This document shows positions 44,325 through 55,100 of a stretch of DNA of 64,000 bases, piece after piece. Location of the stretch: NCBI GenBank assembly GCA_024690425.1, contig JAILCT010000171.1:1-64000 (forward strand), read 5' to 3'. The translations under genes were made by a program, and so were the position numbers. Each line of letters starts with the position of its first letter. The first letter of the stretch is position 1. The notes under the pieces were generated by a model. That model worked only from the letters and a program-made list of their open reading frames with translations. It was not told the origin of the DNA and did not search any database. This DNA comes from Lachnospiraceae bacterium (lineage in GTDB: Bacteria > Bacillota_A > Clostridia > Lachnospirales > Lachnospiraceae).

Positions 44325-45560
44325 ATGGATGGTGTAATTTTCCTGTTTGATCTTGCGATCCTGCTGTTTGCTGCCAAGATGTTAGGGCTCCTGGCAAGAA
44401 AGATCGGAGCACCCGAGGTTGTCGGTGAGATAATGGCAGGTCTTATACTCGGCCCTGCCGTATTCAATCTCGTTCAGGATACCGATTTCCTGTCCAAGAT
44501 GGCCGAGATCGGTGTCATAATGCTCATGTTCGGAGCTGGCCTTGGGACCGATGTCAAGGAACTTAAGAAGACAGGATTTAAGGCGACGCTTATAGCCTGC
44601 GCCGGAGTAGCCGTCCCCATGGTTCTTGGCACCCTTCTGTTTATGGCCTTTTACGGATTCGGCCTTCCCGGCTCCGACCAGTTCATGAAAGGGCTCTTCA
44701 TAGGGACCATCATGTCCGCGACTTCCGTAAGCATCACGGTTGCGGCACTTAAGGAACTGGGCAGGCTCAATGATACCGTCGGTACCACGATCACCTCTGC
44801 GGCGATAATAGATGATGTTATCGGTATCGTTGTTCTCACCCTTGTGATCAGCATGAGCGGATCCGGCTCTGCATCAGGGATCGGTACGGTGATCATCAAG
44901 GTTGTTCTGTTCTTTGTCATAGCGATCGTTTCGGGCTACCTGATCTATAAGGGAATGGTATGGCTTGATACCAATCATCCCCATTCAAGAAGGGTTCCCA
45001 TAATCAGCCTGTGCTACTGTTTCCTGCTTGGTTACATAGCCGAGCAGTTCTTCGGGATAGCAGACATCACAGGTGCATATGTTGCAGGTGTCATCCTCTG
45101 CAACCTGAGCGACCGGGAATACATTGAGAGCAAGGTGGATGTAAGCTCCTATATGGTTTTTGCTCCCCTCTTCTTCGCCGGTATAGGTCTTAAGACCAGC
45201 ATAAGCTCAATGAACGGCCTGCTGCTGTTGTTCAGCATATGTTTCGTGGCGGTGGCACTTATTGCCAAGATCATAGGCTGCGGCTTATGTTCATTTATAG
45301 TCGGATTCAGGGGGAAGGATCCGCTCAAGATAGGAACAGGCATGATGGCAAGAGGCGAAGTGGCCCTTATAACGGCCCAGAAGGGGCTCGCTGCGGGGCT
45401 TCTTACATCGGATTACTTTACAGCGGTCATCCTGCTTATCCTTGCAAGCTCCATAGTAACTCCTGTCCTTCTTAAGAAGATATACGCAAGTGAGCAGGCG
45501 TCCGCGCTTGAAAAACAGATCGTGGAACAGGTGGGAGAACAGATCGAAGAACATAACTGA
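44325..45560 (+). CDS. CPA2-family cation:proton antiporter
   Basis: A 411-residue membrane protein with about 12 hydrophobic helices, of the Na+/H+ or K+/H+ exchanger type (NapA/GerN/KefB membrane domain). The ion-binding Asp pair is visible in TSAAIIDDVIGIVVLTLV. GTIMSATSVSITVAALKELG and GMMARGEVALITAQKGL are other family blocks. No C-terminal TrkA-N regulatory domain is present. It stands in its own unit between the secreted protein and the SDR gene. Ion specificity cannot be read from the sequence. Confidence 0.9.
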   Translation: MDGVIFLFDLAILLFAAKMLGLLARKIGAPEVVGEIMAGLILGPAVFNLVQDTDFLSKMAEIGVIMLMFGAGLGTDVKELKKTGFKATLIACAGVAVPMVLGTLLFMAFYGFGLPGSDQFMKGLFIGTIMSATSVSITVAALKELGRLNDTVGTTITSAAIIDDVIGIVVLTLVISMSGSGSASGIGTVIIKVVLFFVIAIVSGYLIYKGMVWLDTNHPHSRRVPIISLCYCFLLGYIAEQFFGIADITGAYVAGVILCNLSDREYIESKVDVSSYMVFAPLFFAGIGLKTSISSMNGLLLLFSICFVAVALIAKIIGCGLCSFIVGFRGKDPLKIGTGMMARGEVALITAQKGLAAGLLTSDYFTAVILLILASSIVTPVLLKKIYASEQASALEKQIVEQVGEQIEEHN

Positions 45561-45598
45561 TCATATTAATTCATTTAACAAAAGGAGGTATTCTTATC

Positions 45599-46375
45599 AT
45601 GTTTAAGAGGATTTTTGAGATTTCGGGCAATGTTGCCATCGTTACCGGATGCTCGTCGGGACTTGGCGTACAGATGGCCCACGCACTTGCCAACCAGGGC
45701 TGCAAGATTGTTGCGATAGCCCGCAGGATGGATATGCTCGAACAGGTATGTAAGGAAATATCCGATGAACACGGTGTTGAGACCATGCCCATACGCTGCG
45801 ATATAACCAAGACCGACGAAATAGAAGCGACCGTCAAGCAGGTCATGGACAGGTTCGGCCGGGTTGACATCCTTGTCAACAACGCGGGAACCGGTGCGGT
45901 GGATCATGCGGAGAACATAACAGATGAACAGTTCCAGAAGGAATTCGATGTAGATCTCTTCGGTACGTTTAAGTTCGCCCGTGCCGTTGCCAACCAGGCC
46001 ATGATCCCGGCACAGTACGGACGCATAATAAACATCGCATCAATGTACGGCCTTGTAGGGAACAAGGTTGCAGGTTCGGCTCCCTACCATGCTGCCAAGG
46101 GCGGTGTCGTAAACCTTACAAGAGCACTTGCGGCCGAATGGGGCAAATACAAGATCACTGTCAACTCGATCTGTCCCGGTTATTTCTATACACCTCTTAC
46201 CACAGAGACATTGAACAGTGATTTCTTCCAGCAGAACGCCAAGACGATGATCCCTCTTGAGCGTTACGGCAATGAAGGAGAACTCGATACCGCAGTTGTA
46301 TTCCTTGCTTCACCCAATTCTTCATATGTGACCGGAATAGCCCTTCCGGTGGATGGCGGATATACCTGCATGTAA
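45599..46375 (+). CDS. SDR-family oxidoreductase, gluconate-5-dehydrogenase-like
   Basis: A 258-residue classical short-chain dehydrogenase: TGCSSGLG coenzyme motif, NNAG, catalytic Ser/Tyr/Lys (IASMYG, YHAAKGG), PGYF and a C-terminal ALPVDGGYTCM. AGGAGG lies 10 bases upstream of the ATG. It resembles gluconate 5-dehydrogenase and sugar-alcohol dehydrogenases, and is only moderately like the KduD at 25727. It follows the antiporter by 38 bases with no clear terminator between. Substrate unknown, probably a keto-sugar acid or polyol. Confidence 0.85.
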   Translation: MFKRIFEISGNVAIVTGCSSGLGVQMAHALANQGCKIVAIARRMDMLEQVCKEISDEHGVETMPIRCDITKTDEIEATVKQVMDRFGRVDILVNNAGTGAVDHAENITDEQFQKEFDVDLFGTFKFARAVANQAMIPAQYGRIINIASMYGLVGNKVAGSAPYHAAKGGVVNLTRALAAEWGKYKITVNSICPGYFYTPLTTETLNSDFFQQNAKTMIPLERYGNEGELDTAVVFLASPNSSYVTGIALPVDGGYTCM

Positions 46376-46390
46376 TAAATGACCGACATG

Positions 46391-46435
46391 CCGGATGACT
46401 GATTTCCGGATGACTGATTTCCGGACGACTGATAC
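46391..46435 (+). repeat. Three tandem 15-bp repeats
   Basis: CCGGATGACTGATTT occurs at 46391-46405 and 46406-46420, with a third degenerate copy CCGGACGACTGATAC at 46421-46435. The array fills most of the short gap between the SDR stop (46375) and the HD-GYP gene start (46454). Confidence 0.9.
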
Positions 46436-46453
46436 CAAAGGACAGCTGGCAGC

Positions 46454-49400
46454 ATGAAAAAATGGAAAACCTGGAAAATAGCTATATTTATTGCCATATG
46501 TGTATGCTTAAACGTAGGCGGTAAGCTTCTGGCCGTGTGGCTGGAACTGCCACTGTGGGCCGATTCCTTCGGCACCGCCCTGTGTGCATACATAGCCGGT
46601 CCTGTATGCGGTGCTATGGTAGGATTAACATCGAACCTTGCCTATTGCGTTATCTATCGTCTGTCGGCAGTGTATTCCCTTACCAATATAGTACTGGGCA
46701 TTATAATAGGGATCGCAGCAAGGAAGAATGCCTTCGAGCGCTTCTACGGTTTTATGACGACCGCCACTCTTGCGATGCTCACATCCCTTATCGTATCTGT
46801 CCCGATAGATGTACTGTTAGATAACGGTTATTGCGGCAACAAATGGGGAAACGGTATCATAGAATACCTTCTTGATAGGGAATGGCCCCATATCCTGTGT
46901 ACGGTTTTCGGACAGTTTGCCATAGAATTCACCGATAAGGTGCTTACGATAGCAGCCGTATATCTGGTCATCAAGTTAAGGCGCTGGCGCCACAGAAGAA
47001 GAGACATAGCCCTGCGGCAGGGAGGCGGTGCAGGCGCAGGTACGGCTGCCCTTACACTTCTTCTGTCTATTGGCCTTTTATCCGCCATGTCGGTACCCGT
47101 TAAGGCCGATACAGGCCGGCAGCTGGAGACGCCCGATTATAATGATTATGTGCAGAGTATTTACAGCAGCAACAACGGCCTTCCATGCGGCGAGGCCAAT
47201 GACATAGCGCAGACCAATGACGGTGTCCTGTGGATTGGGACATACGCCGGCCTGTATCGCTACAACGGACGTGAATTCCGTTGGGTGGATGATTATGAAT
47301 CCGTCAAAAACGTGAACTGTCTGTATGTTGATGAAGAAGGCCGTATGTGGATCGGAACCAACGACAACGGCCTGTCGATCATGATCAGGGAGAAGATAGT
47401 AAACGTCCTGGACCAGTCAAGCGGCCTTCCGTCCAATTCCGTGCGGTGCATAACCAGGGCATCGGACGGATATTACTATATCGGTACTACCGGCAACATG
47501 CAGATCATTATAATGAACAACGGACTTAAGGCCACCAACACACTTAAGGAAGTGAACTACGCAGACAGCATATCCGCCGATCAGAACGGACATGTTGCAA
47601 CGATAACCTCGGACGGACAGCTCTTTCTTCTTAAGGGTGGACAGATACTGGATTCCATGCGTCTGTCGGATGATCAGGAAGTGTTCAACTGCTGCACCTT
47701 TGATCCCGAAGGAACGCTTATGGTAGGCTCTTCAACCAATAATATCTACAGCTTTGATGTATCGGATGACAGTCTTGATCGCATCAATGTAATGCCATGC
47801 AAAAACATCACCGCCATAAACAATCTTAACTACTTAAGCGACGGAACCCTGTTCATTTCATCCGACAGCGGTATCGCCTACATTGACAGGGGCGGATACA
47901 ACCTGCTCAATACAAACGAATTCAACAATTCAATCGACAATATGCTCTATGATTATCAGGGGAATCTATGGTTCACTTCCTCGAGGCTTGGGCTGTTAAG
48001 GCTTGCAAAATCACCCTTCAAGGACGTATACGGTGCCATAGGCATGAAGCGGCAGGTAGTCAATACCGTTGTCTTCTGGCAGGGCTGCTACTATATAGGC
48101 ACCGATGACGGACTTGATGTTGTGGACAGGAACTGCCGAAAGCAGATAACCAACCGGCTGACCTCGGAACTTAAGGACACGCGCATCCGGTGTATGTACG
48201 TGGATGGCGATGATCATCTGTGGGTATGTACTTACGGAAGCGGGCTGATGGAATACTCTCCCGACGGAGAATCATTTTCATACAATGCCGAAAGCGGAAG
48301 CTTCGGTAACCGCGCCAGGATAGTCACCGGCCTTTCAGACGGAACGATACTTGCAGCCGGAGATACCGGTATAAGCTATATCAGGGATCATAGGGTCGAG
48401 CGGACCATCCGCAATGAAGACGGACTTATCAATTCCATGATCCTGACCATTACCGAGCGCAGCGACGGTACCATCCTCGCAGGTACCGACGGTGACGGCA
48501 TCGCCGTATTAAAGGATGGGAAGGTAACGGATATGCTCACAAGGGAAGACGGCCTTAGCAGCGGAGTAATACTCCGTACGGTCAAGGATCCCAAATCGGA
48601 AGGTGTGTTCGTTGTTACCAGCAACAGCCTGTGTTATCTCGATCCGGAAGGATCGATCCGCATACTTGAAAAATTCCCATACTATAACAATTACGATATC
48701 TGGATAAAGGATGCAGATACGCTGTTTGTCATGTCAAGTGCAGGCATATATGTAGTTGAACGTGACGAACTGGTTGCGGGCGGCGAGATCGCCTGGGAAC
48801 TTCTCGATGCAAGAAGGGGACTCGGCACATCCCTTACAGCCAATTCCTGGAACTATTATAACGGAAATGCTGAACTGTTCCTCCCCTGCGATACAGGCGT
48901 ATACATCATAGATGTTGATAAATACAATTCCGATGTACATTCCTACAGGATGCAGCTGGCATCTGTAAGGCTTGACGGTGTAGCGCAGCCTCCGGCGCGT
49001 AAGGAAGCCATCATGGTAGGCCAGGGTGTCAACCGTATAGAGCTGGCTCCGGAAATTCTTAACTATACCATTCAGGAACCGAATGTAGGCTACTTTCTGG
49101 AGGATTATGATACACAATGGACGATAGTTCCGCAGAACAACCTTAACAACATCATTTACGTCAATCTTCCGGCCGGAGAATATACCTTCCATCTGGCTAT
49201 TTTCGACAGTGCCGGTGACCGCGTTCTGGAGGAGCGTAAGTTCGGGCTGATCAAGACCGGTGAGATCTACGAACAACCCTATTTTACATTTTATATGCTG
49301 CTGATCCTGACACTGGCTGTTATATGGTTTACCTGGCTCGTTGTACAGAGGCAGCTTAACCAGCAGCAGACCAAGCTGAACATGGCCAACGAAACAGTCG

Positions 49401-50146
49401 TGGCTATCGCAAACGCCGTCGATGCCAAGGACGTACGTACCCACCAGCACTCCATGCGTGTTGCCGAGTATTCATCACTTATAGCGGAAGAGATGAACTG
49501 CTTTGGCGGAATACATAAAAACAGGCAGTTAAACAACCTAAGGAGGGCTGCACAGCTGCATGATATCGGTAAAATAGGCGTCCCCGACAGCGTACTTAAC
49601 AAGGTCGGAAGGCTGACCGATGAAGAATATGTCCAGATGAAATCACATGTTGAACGCGGTTCTGAAATACTTAAGGACTTTACGCTTGTTGAACACGTAA
49701 CCGACGGAACCAGATATCATCATGAACGCTACGACGGGCGCGGATATCCCGACGGTCTTAAGGGTGAGGAGATCCCCCTGTTCGGCCGTATAATCTCCGT
49801 TGCCGATGCATTCGATGCCATGACCTCCAATCGTGTATACCGCAACCATATGGATACCGATTACGTTATAAATGAGATGAAGCGCGGACGCGGTACGCAG
49901 TTTGACCCCGATGTACTTGATGCATTTTTCAGGCTGATCGACAAGGGGATCATCAACCCCGACAAGATCTACGCCCAGAAGCATGAAGAGATCAAGCAGG
50001 CGGATCATGAAGCCCATGAAGAGCTCGCCCGCCGCGTTGAGGAAGATAAGAAGATCCAGGCCGCCCAGATGCAGGATAACAGCGATAATGCTTCCCCTGA
50101 TAAAGCTGACGGAGAGAATACTGACGAGAAAGGAGCCGGGATATGA
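46454..50146 (+). CDS. Membrane/beta-propeller/HD-GYP fusion (c-di-GMP phosphodiesterase)
   Basis: A 1230-residue fusion. Residues 1-175 hold about five membrane helices resembling ECF-transporter S components (WADSFGTALCAYIAGPVCGAMVGL, YSLTNIVLGIIIGI). Residues 197-219 look like an internal signal peptide (LTLLLSIGLLSAMSVPVKADT). Residues 235-830 are two-component-regulator propeller repeats (NDGVLWIGTYAGLYRYNG, GRMWIGTNDNGL), then a Y_Y_Y-like domain (840-930), a helix (946-964) and an HD-GYP domain (983-1175) with HD 1036-1037 and HHERYDGRGYP (1089-1099), the motif of c-di-GMP-hydrolysing enzymes. The ribosome site is weak. It overlaps the next gene by ATGA. An extracellular ligand is inferred to control c-di-GMP removal. 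Confidence 0.88.
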   Translation: MKKWKTWKIAIFIAICVCLNVGGKLLAVWLELPLWADSFGTALCAYIAGPVCGAMVGLTSNLAYCVIYRLSAVYSLTNIVLGIIIGIAARKNAFERFYGFMTTATLAMLTSLIVSVPIDVLLDNGYCGNKWGNGIIEYLLDREWPHILCTVFGQFAIEFTDKVLTIAAVYLVIKLRRWRHRRRDIALRQGGGAGAGTAALTLLLSIGLLSAMSVPVKADTGRQLETPDYNDYVQSIYSSNNGLPCGEANDIAQTNDGVLWIGTYAGLYRYNGREFRWVDDYESVKNVNCLYVDEEGRMWIGTNDNGLSIMIREKIVNVLDQSSGLPSNSVRCITRASDGYYYIGTTGNMQIIIMNNGLKATNTLKEVNYADSISADQNGHVATITSDGQLFLLKGGQILDSMRLSDDQEVFNCCTFDPEGTLMVGSSTNNIYSFDVSDDSLDRINVMPCKNITAINNLNYLSDGTLFISSDSGIAYIDRGGYNLLNTNEFNNSIDNMLYDYQGNLWFTSSRLGLLRLAKSPFKDVYGAIGMKRQVVNTVVFWQGCYYIGTDDGLDVVDRNCRKQITNRLTSELKDTRIRCMYVDGDDHLWVCTYGSGLMEYSPDGESFSYNAESGSFGNRARIVTGLSDGTILAAGDTGISYIRDHRVERTIRNEDGLINSMILTITERSDGTILAGTDGDGIAVLKDGKVTDMLTREDGLSSGVILRTVKDPKSEGVFVVTSNSLCYLDPEGSIRILEKFPYYNNYDIWIKDADTLFVMSSAGIYVVERDELVAGGEIAWELLDARRGLGTSLTANSWNYYNGNAELFLPCDTGVYIIDVDKYNSDVHSYRMQLASVRLDGVAQPPARKEAIMVGQGVNRIELAPEILNYTIQEPNVGYFLEDYDTQWTIVPQNNLNNIIYVNLPAGEYTFHLAIFDSAGDRVLEERKFGLIKTGEIYEQPYFTFYMLLILTLAVIWFTWLVVQRQLNQQQTKLNMANETVVAIANAVDAKDVRTHQHSMRVAEYSSLIAEEMNCFGGIHKNRQLNNLRRAAQLHDIGKIGVPDSVLNKVGRLTDEEYVQMKSHVERGSEILKDFTLVEHVTDGTRYHHERYDGRGYPDGLKGEEIPLFGRIISVADAFDAMTSNRVYRNHMDTDYVINEMKRGRGTQFDPDVLDAFFRLIDKGIINPDKIYAQKHEEIKQADHEAHEELARRVEEDKKIQAAQMQDNSDNASPDKADGENTDEKGAGI

Positions 50147-51336
50147 AGCGAATATATATAACAACAGTGCTTACCTGTCTTGTCATCCTGACCGCCCTCC
50201 TCTGCTGCTTCAGGCTGTTGAAGCTGTCCGGCGGAAGGGATCACCTGACTGTAGGTTTTATCTATGACAATGACGAGAGCACACCATATACCTACAATTT
50301 CTCACTTGCCAAAGATGCGGTTGAGAAAAAGTATGGGGACCGGGTTGATATACTGACCTGTAGCAACGTACTTGATGATGAGATGGAGGAACCTCTTCGT
50401 GAACTGGCTGACAAGGGCTGCGATATCATATTCTTTAACGGTTACAGTGATCTTGTAGTGAAGCTGGCTCCGGAATACCCGGATATCCAATTCTGCCAGA
50501 CATCATATATGGATATGAGCGGCAAAAAGGTTCCGGATAATTATCATACATTTAAGGGAGAAGCTTATCAGGGACGGTATGTAAGCGGTATTGCCGCAGG
50601 TGTAAAGATCAGGCAGATGCTACTCGAAGGTACCATTACGGAGGATGAAGCCATTGTCGGATTTGTCGCCGCGTTCCCCACTTCCGAAGTCATCTCCGGA
50701 TATACTGCCTTCCTGATGGGTGTCCGTTCTGTAGTATCCCAGACAGTGATGCGTGTTCATTACACGCATACGTGGAGCAGCTATGCACTTGAGAAGAGCG
50801 CAGCAAAACAGCTTATCGATGAAGGCTGTGTGATCATTTCCCAGCACACCGACACCATAGGCCCTGCAATTGCCTGCGAAGAAGCTTCCGAAAATAAAGA
50901 TGTCTATTTTGTAGGCTATAACCAAAGCATGTCAGAGGTCGCTCCCGGTTCTTCTCTGGTTACATCAAGGATATGCTGGGAAGCTTATGTACTTTCTGCT
51001 GTCGAAGCGCTATTTGCCGATGAAAGCATCGAATCTCATGTCTCCGGGAACATTCACGGAACGGATGTATCCGCCGGGTTTGAAAAAGGATGGGTTGAAA
51101 TGGATGACCTTAACATGCAGGTAGCGGCAGCCGGAACACAGGAAGCCATGGACAGGGCCATAGACAGGTTTAAACGCGGAAATGCTGATTTTGTCTTCAA
51201 GGGGAATCATATCGGAGTAAATCCCGACGATCCCTCCGATACGATCGATCTTAAGAACGGATACATTGAGAACAGGAATACGTCCTATCCAATGTTTCAT
51301 TATATACTCACGGATATCATAACTGTCGAGGAGTAA
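50143..51336 (+). CDS. BMP-family binding protein (membrane-anchored)
   Basis: A 397-residue member of the basic-membrane-protein/PnrA family, which usually binds nucleosides. It has an N-terminal hydrophobic segment (MKRIYITTVLTCLVILTALLCC) whose Cys residues at about 21-22 may be a lipidation site, though the lipobox is not typical. Family blocks include HLTVGFIYDNDE, GEAYQGRYVSGIAAGV, VGFVAAFPTSEVISGYTAFLMGV and DVYFVGYNQSMSEVAPGSSLVTS. Its ATG overlaps the HD-GYP gene stop (ATGA), so the two are translationally coupled. With no ABC genes adjacent, it probably presents a ligand to the HD-GYP receptor. Confidence 0.82.
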   Translation: MKRIYITTVLTCLVILTALLCCFRLLKLSGGRDHLTVGFIYDNDESTPYTYNFSLAKDAVEKKYGDRVDILTCSNVLDDEMEEPLRELADKGCDIIFFNGYSDLVVKLAPEYPDIQFCQTSYMDMSGKKVPDNYHTFKGEAYQGRYVSGIAAGVKIRQMLLEGTITEDEAIVGFVAAFPTSEVISGYTAFLMGVRSVVSQTVMRVHYTHTWSSYALEKSAAKQLIDEGCVIISQHTDTIGPAIACEEASENKDVYFVGYNQSMSEVAPGSSLVTSRICWEAYVLSAVEALFADESIESHVSGNIHGTDVSAGFEKGWVEMDDLNMQVAAAGTQEAMDRAIDRFKRGNADFVFKGNHIGVNPDDPSDTIDLKNGYIENRNTSYPMFHYILTDIITVEE

Positions 51337-51346
51337 GCCCCTGTAT

Positions 51347-52102
51347 TTATATGTGCTTGGCAAAATAGGCGGCTATGTTCTCTCTCAGGTCCGTCTTCTT
51401 TATCGATTTAAGGAGATAGCCCGCAGGCTTTAACGACAGTACCTTCATTATGTTCTCCTTATCGCTCATACCTGTAAGGAAGATGACCGGAATGTCGGCG
51501 GTATTCGGATCGGCCTTGATCATCTTAAGGACCTGGGGTCCGCTTGTTTCCGGCATCTCATAGTCAAGCAGGATAAGGTCGGGACGGTTCTTTGCAAGCG
51601 TTTCCATCGCCTGCTTGCCCGAATCGGCAAGAGACACCCGGTATATGTCCTTCAGCCATTCATAGATCATTGTCATATATGATGCATCGTCATCCACTAT
51701 AAGGATATTCTTTTTCTTCTCACGGCTTGAATCACCCTTAAAGAATTCATCCATTTCGTCAAGGAATTCTTCCATATCCAGAGGTCTTTCGAAGAACTTG
51801 TAGATGAAGCTTTCAGGTATACTCTTCGTAACGATCTCATATTCCGTTTTGGTGCCTATCACCACTACATGTTTTCCCTTTGATATGCACTGATCCTTGA
51901 TATATGCAAAAACACCCTTCCCCTTTTCCATAGCATCATCCGTATAAAGGATAAACAGATCCGTAACATCGCCGACGGGTTCTACAGCATCCACTTTCGG
52001 GGCGGAATATTCGGCATCCAGGCCTAAGCCCTTAAGCTTCATGGCAAGCCCCCTGACTGTAAATGTCTCCGTCGAGCTTATGATCAGTACTCTTTTTCCC
52101 AT
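51347..52102 (-). CDS. Response regulator with pseudo-receiver plus receiver, no output domain
   Basis: A 251-residue protein. Residues 132-251 are a canonical receiver: acidic pocket DDD (137-139), phospho-acceptor Asp180 (LILLDYEMPE), Thr210 and Lys232. Residues 1-122 look like a degenerate receiver lacking the acidic pocket and the phospho-Asp. No DNA-binding or enzymatic output is present, so it probably acts by protein contact or as a phosphate sink. It lies 16 bases downstream of the DegV-containing kinase gene on the same strand. GGAGG is 9 bases before the ATG. It ends 11 bases from the converging BMP gene. Confidence 0.87.
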   Translation of the reverse strand: MGKRVLIISSTETFTVRGLAMKLKGLGLDAEYSAPKVDAVEPVGDVTDLFILYTDDAMEKGKGVFAYIKDQCISKGKHVVVIGTKTEYEIVTKSIPESFIYKFFERPLDMEEFLDEMDEFFKGDSSREKKKNILIVDDDASYMTMIYEWLKDIYRVSLADSGKQAMETLAKNRPDLILLDYEMPETSGPQVLKMIKADPNTADIPVIFLTGMSDKENIMKVLSLKPAGYLLKSIKKTDLRENIAAYFAKHI

Positions 52103-52118
52103 TGCGGTAAACCTCCGG

Positions 52119-55100
52119 TTAATTCTCTGTTTCTTTTAATATCTCCTTGATCCCGTCCCAGTCAAGCGCTGCCAGCCTGGTATTGATCCTGCCGAACCGC
52201 TCCTCATCGTCACCGGGAAGGCTGTATTCCTTCACCGAATCAAGTATCATCCTTGCCAGCTCGTAATCGCGTGCATCCGCGAATTCATTTAAGCCGGCAT
52301 ATGCATCCGCAAGCATGGCCGGATCTATATCCGGAAGATCATCCGGTGCCTCGAGACCATCCTCAAGTGCATCCCTTATAGTGCGGTATTCTTCCATCAT
52401 ATCAGCGTGATGAGAAGTGATATATTCCGTATCCTTATCATTGCCGGCCATTTCAAGTGCTTCCGCATCATCCCCGAGCTTCATGGCTCCAACGAGACGC
52501 GAACTCGATTTCAGCGCATGAACCTTTACTGTGTAATTCTTCCAGTCACCGGTATCATAATACTTCTGTATCTCTTCCGATTTGTCTTCGTAGGAGTCAT
52601 AATATATCTTAAGGACTGACAGGAAGGCATCCTTAGAGCCGCTGTTCTTAATGGCGGCTTCAGCGTCGATACCGGGTATCTGTTCATACCACTCCGGTGG
52701 ATCCTCTGCTTCCTGTTCAACCGCCGCATCGTCTTCTGCCCCGGTCATCCCGCCTGCAGGTTCATCCTGATCATCCTCACCGGTATTCTCAAGATCATCC
52801 TCGATCTCTTCATCCTCCCTCGCAAAGAAGGAACCGAGATTGTAATTATGATTACCCTTTACCATATACAGGATACCGAACGTTCCGCCGCCGCAGTTGG
52901 AAGTTATTCCGGCCGATGCCTTCTGGAATATGACCTTATCGAACTTCACCCTCTCGGTAAGCTTCTCCTCGATCCACAGAAGATCCTCTTCCTCCATACC
53001 GGCGTATGTGACGAAGACAAGGGACTTGTCCGGATAGATATTGGCCGGCAGTGCATTTTTGATATATTTCTCGTAGCATCTTCTCTCATCTCCGAACAGG
53101 AAGGTACCTACACCGAGCTTGTCGTTCTTCATCCTCAGCATGGGTCTTAACCATAAGGTTTTGAGCACGCTGTTGATAAAAGGACTGATCCTCTCACGCC
53201 TTACCATTACATCCGTATTCTTCACGACGAAGCTGCACTTGATAAGCTTCTTTGCTTCCTCGAGCTCGGATACTATCCTGTCAACGGGTACATTCTGCTT
53301 GGCAAGCCTTGCCGCCGTAAGGACTAAAAGTCCGGTAGCACTTGACATGCATTCGGAGTTGATGACCGTAACATTATCAAAGGTCTTGGCAGCATTAACG
53401 GCACGTCCGTACTCCCTGCTGCTTCCAATGGTCAGCGTTATATAGATAAGGTGATGGGCCTTCTGCAGCTCGGACGAGAAAAATGCAACAAGCTCTTCCT
53501 CTGTCGGAGGATCCGAGGTCGTGAACTTGAAATCCTTACCCATGTATCTTACCAGTTCTTCGGAGTCTATGTCGATATTATCATAGAATATGCCTTCATT
53601 TGTTGTAACGGTATAAGGGATTATGCCTATCTGGAGTTCCTTCACGATACTCTGGGGAAGATCGCTCATCGTACTCGTGGCGATGGCTACCGGCTTCTTC
53701 TTTGCGTATCCGCTCGCAGTATTCCTTACGGATCCTGTCAGTTCATCTCCCCTGGTGCTTACAACCTTCTCCTTGGGAAGATGTGTCAGAAGCATCTCCT
53801 CAAGCTGCATGCCCGATACCGGCTTTACGAGATATCCGTCAAAGCCTGTATTGTTGTAAAGCTCTATATTCTCTCCGCCTGCGTTGGCGGTCAGCACTAT
53901 GATCGGAACAGAGGTATTGAGTCCGCCCTTTTGCATACGTATCTTCTCATAGCACTCTATACCATCCATCTCGGGCATGAGATGATCCATAAAGATGAGG
54001 TCATACCGGCTCTGAAGTGTCCTGGCAAGAGCCTCCTCTCCCGAAAGGACAAGGTCAACCTTTATGCCGGTCCCGTCTATCAGCTTCTTCTCGACCTGAA
54101 GGTTCATCTCATTGTCATCTACTATGAGTATGCTGGCATTCGATGCATGGAAGCTGTGCCTGAATTTCTCATCGCCTGAAATGTTCCCGATGTTTGCTAT
54201 GCTCATATTGCCTACGCGCTTCTCGGAAGAGATCCCCTGCTTAAGGGTTACGGCAAAGGTGGAACCCTGTCCGTATACACTGTTGACCGTGATCTCACCG
54301 TCCATGAGTTCTACGAGCTGCTTGACTATGGAAAGTCCCAGGCCCGTTCCCTCTATATGACGGTTCTTCTCCTCGTCCACTCGCCTGAAGGTATCAAACA
54401 GGTGAGGCAGTGCATCGGGGGATATACCCATTCCCGTATCGGATACGTTGATCTTAAGGAGTACGGAACCTTTCTCCGGAAAATCACACTCCATATGAAG
54501 GCCTATGGAACCTTCCCTGGTATACTTGACAGCGTTGTTCAGAAGATTGATAAGTATCTGCTTGATCCTTACTTCGTCACCGAATAGGGTACGCGGTACT
54601 TCGGGGTCTATGCTCACATTGAACTTAAGCCCCTTCTCTTCCGCCTTAAGCCATATCATATTTACGATCTCCGACAGGAGAGATGAAACGTTATAGTTAA
54701 CGGGAACGATATCCATCTTGCCCGCTTCTATCTTGCTTAAGTCAAGGATATCATTGATAAGGGCCAGCAGAAGCTTACCGGCACCCTGGATATTCCTTGC
54801 GTCCTTCCTGATCTCGTCCGAGGCATCATCCTGGCGCAGAATGATCTCATTAAGGCCCAGCACCGTGTTTATGGGTGTACGTATCTCATGGCTCATGCTC
54901 GAAAAGAAACGGCTCTGTGCCTTGTTAAGCTCGGCAAGTTCCCTGGTCTTTTCTTCAGCCAGCTCATTCTCCTTATGATACAGGCGGGTCTGGAATCCGA
55001 TCATAATCACGAATACATTGCTGACTATGATAAGCGCCGCAAGGGTGTCAAAATAGTTGCCCTCCCTTGAATACTCCGTAACAAGCTCAGGACACATGTA

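Noticed and set aside
46454..47110. Possibility that the HD-GYP protein is really two genes, with a second start near the internal signal peptide
   Set aside because: The frame is continuous through 1230 codons and I saw no strong ribosome site with an ATG at the junction; a single fusion is the simpler reading.
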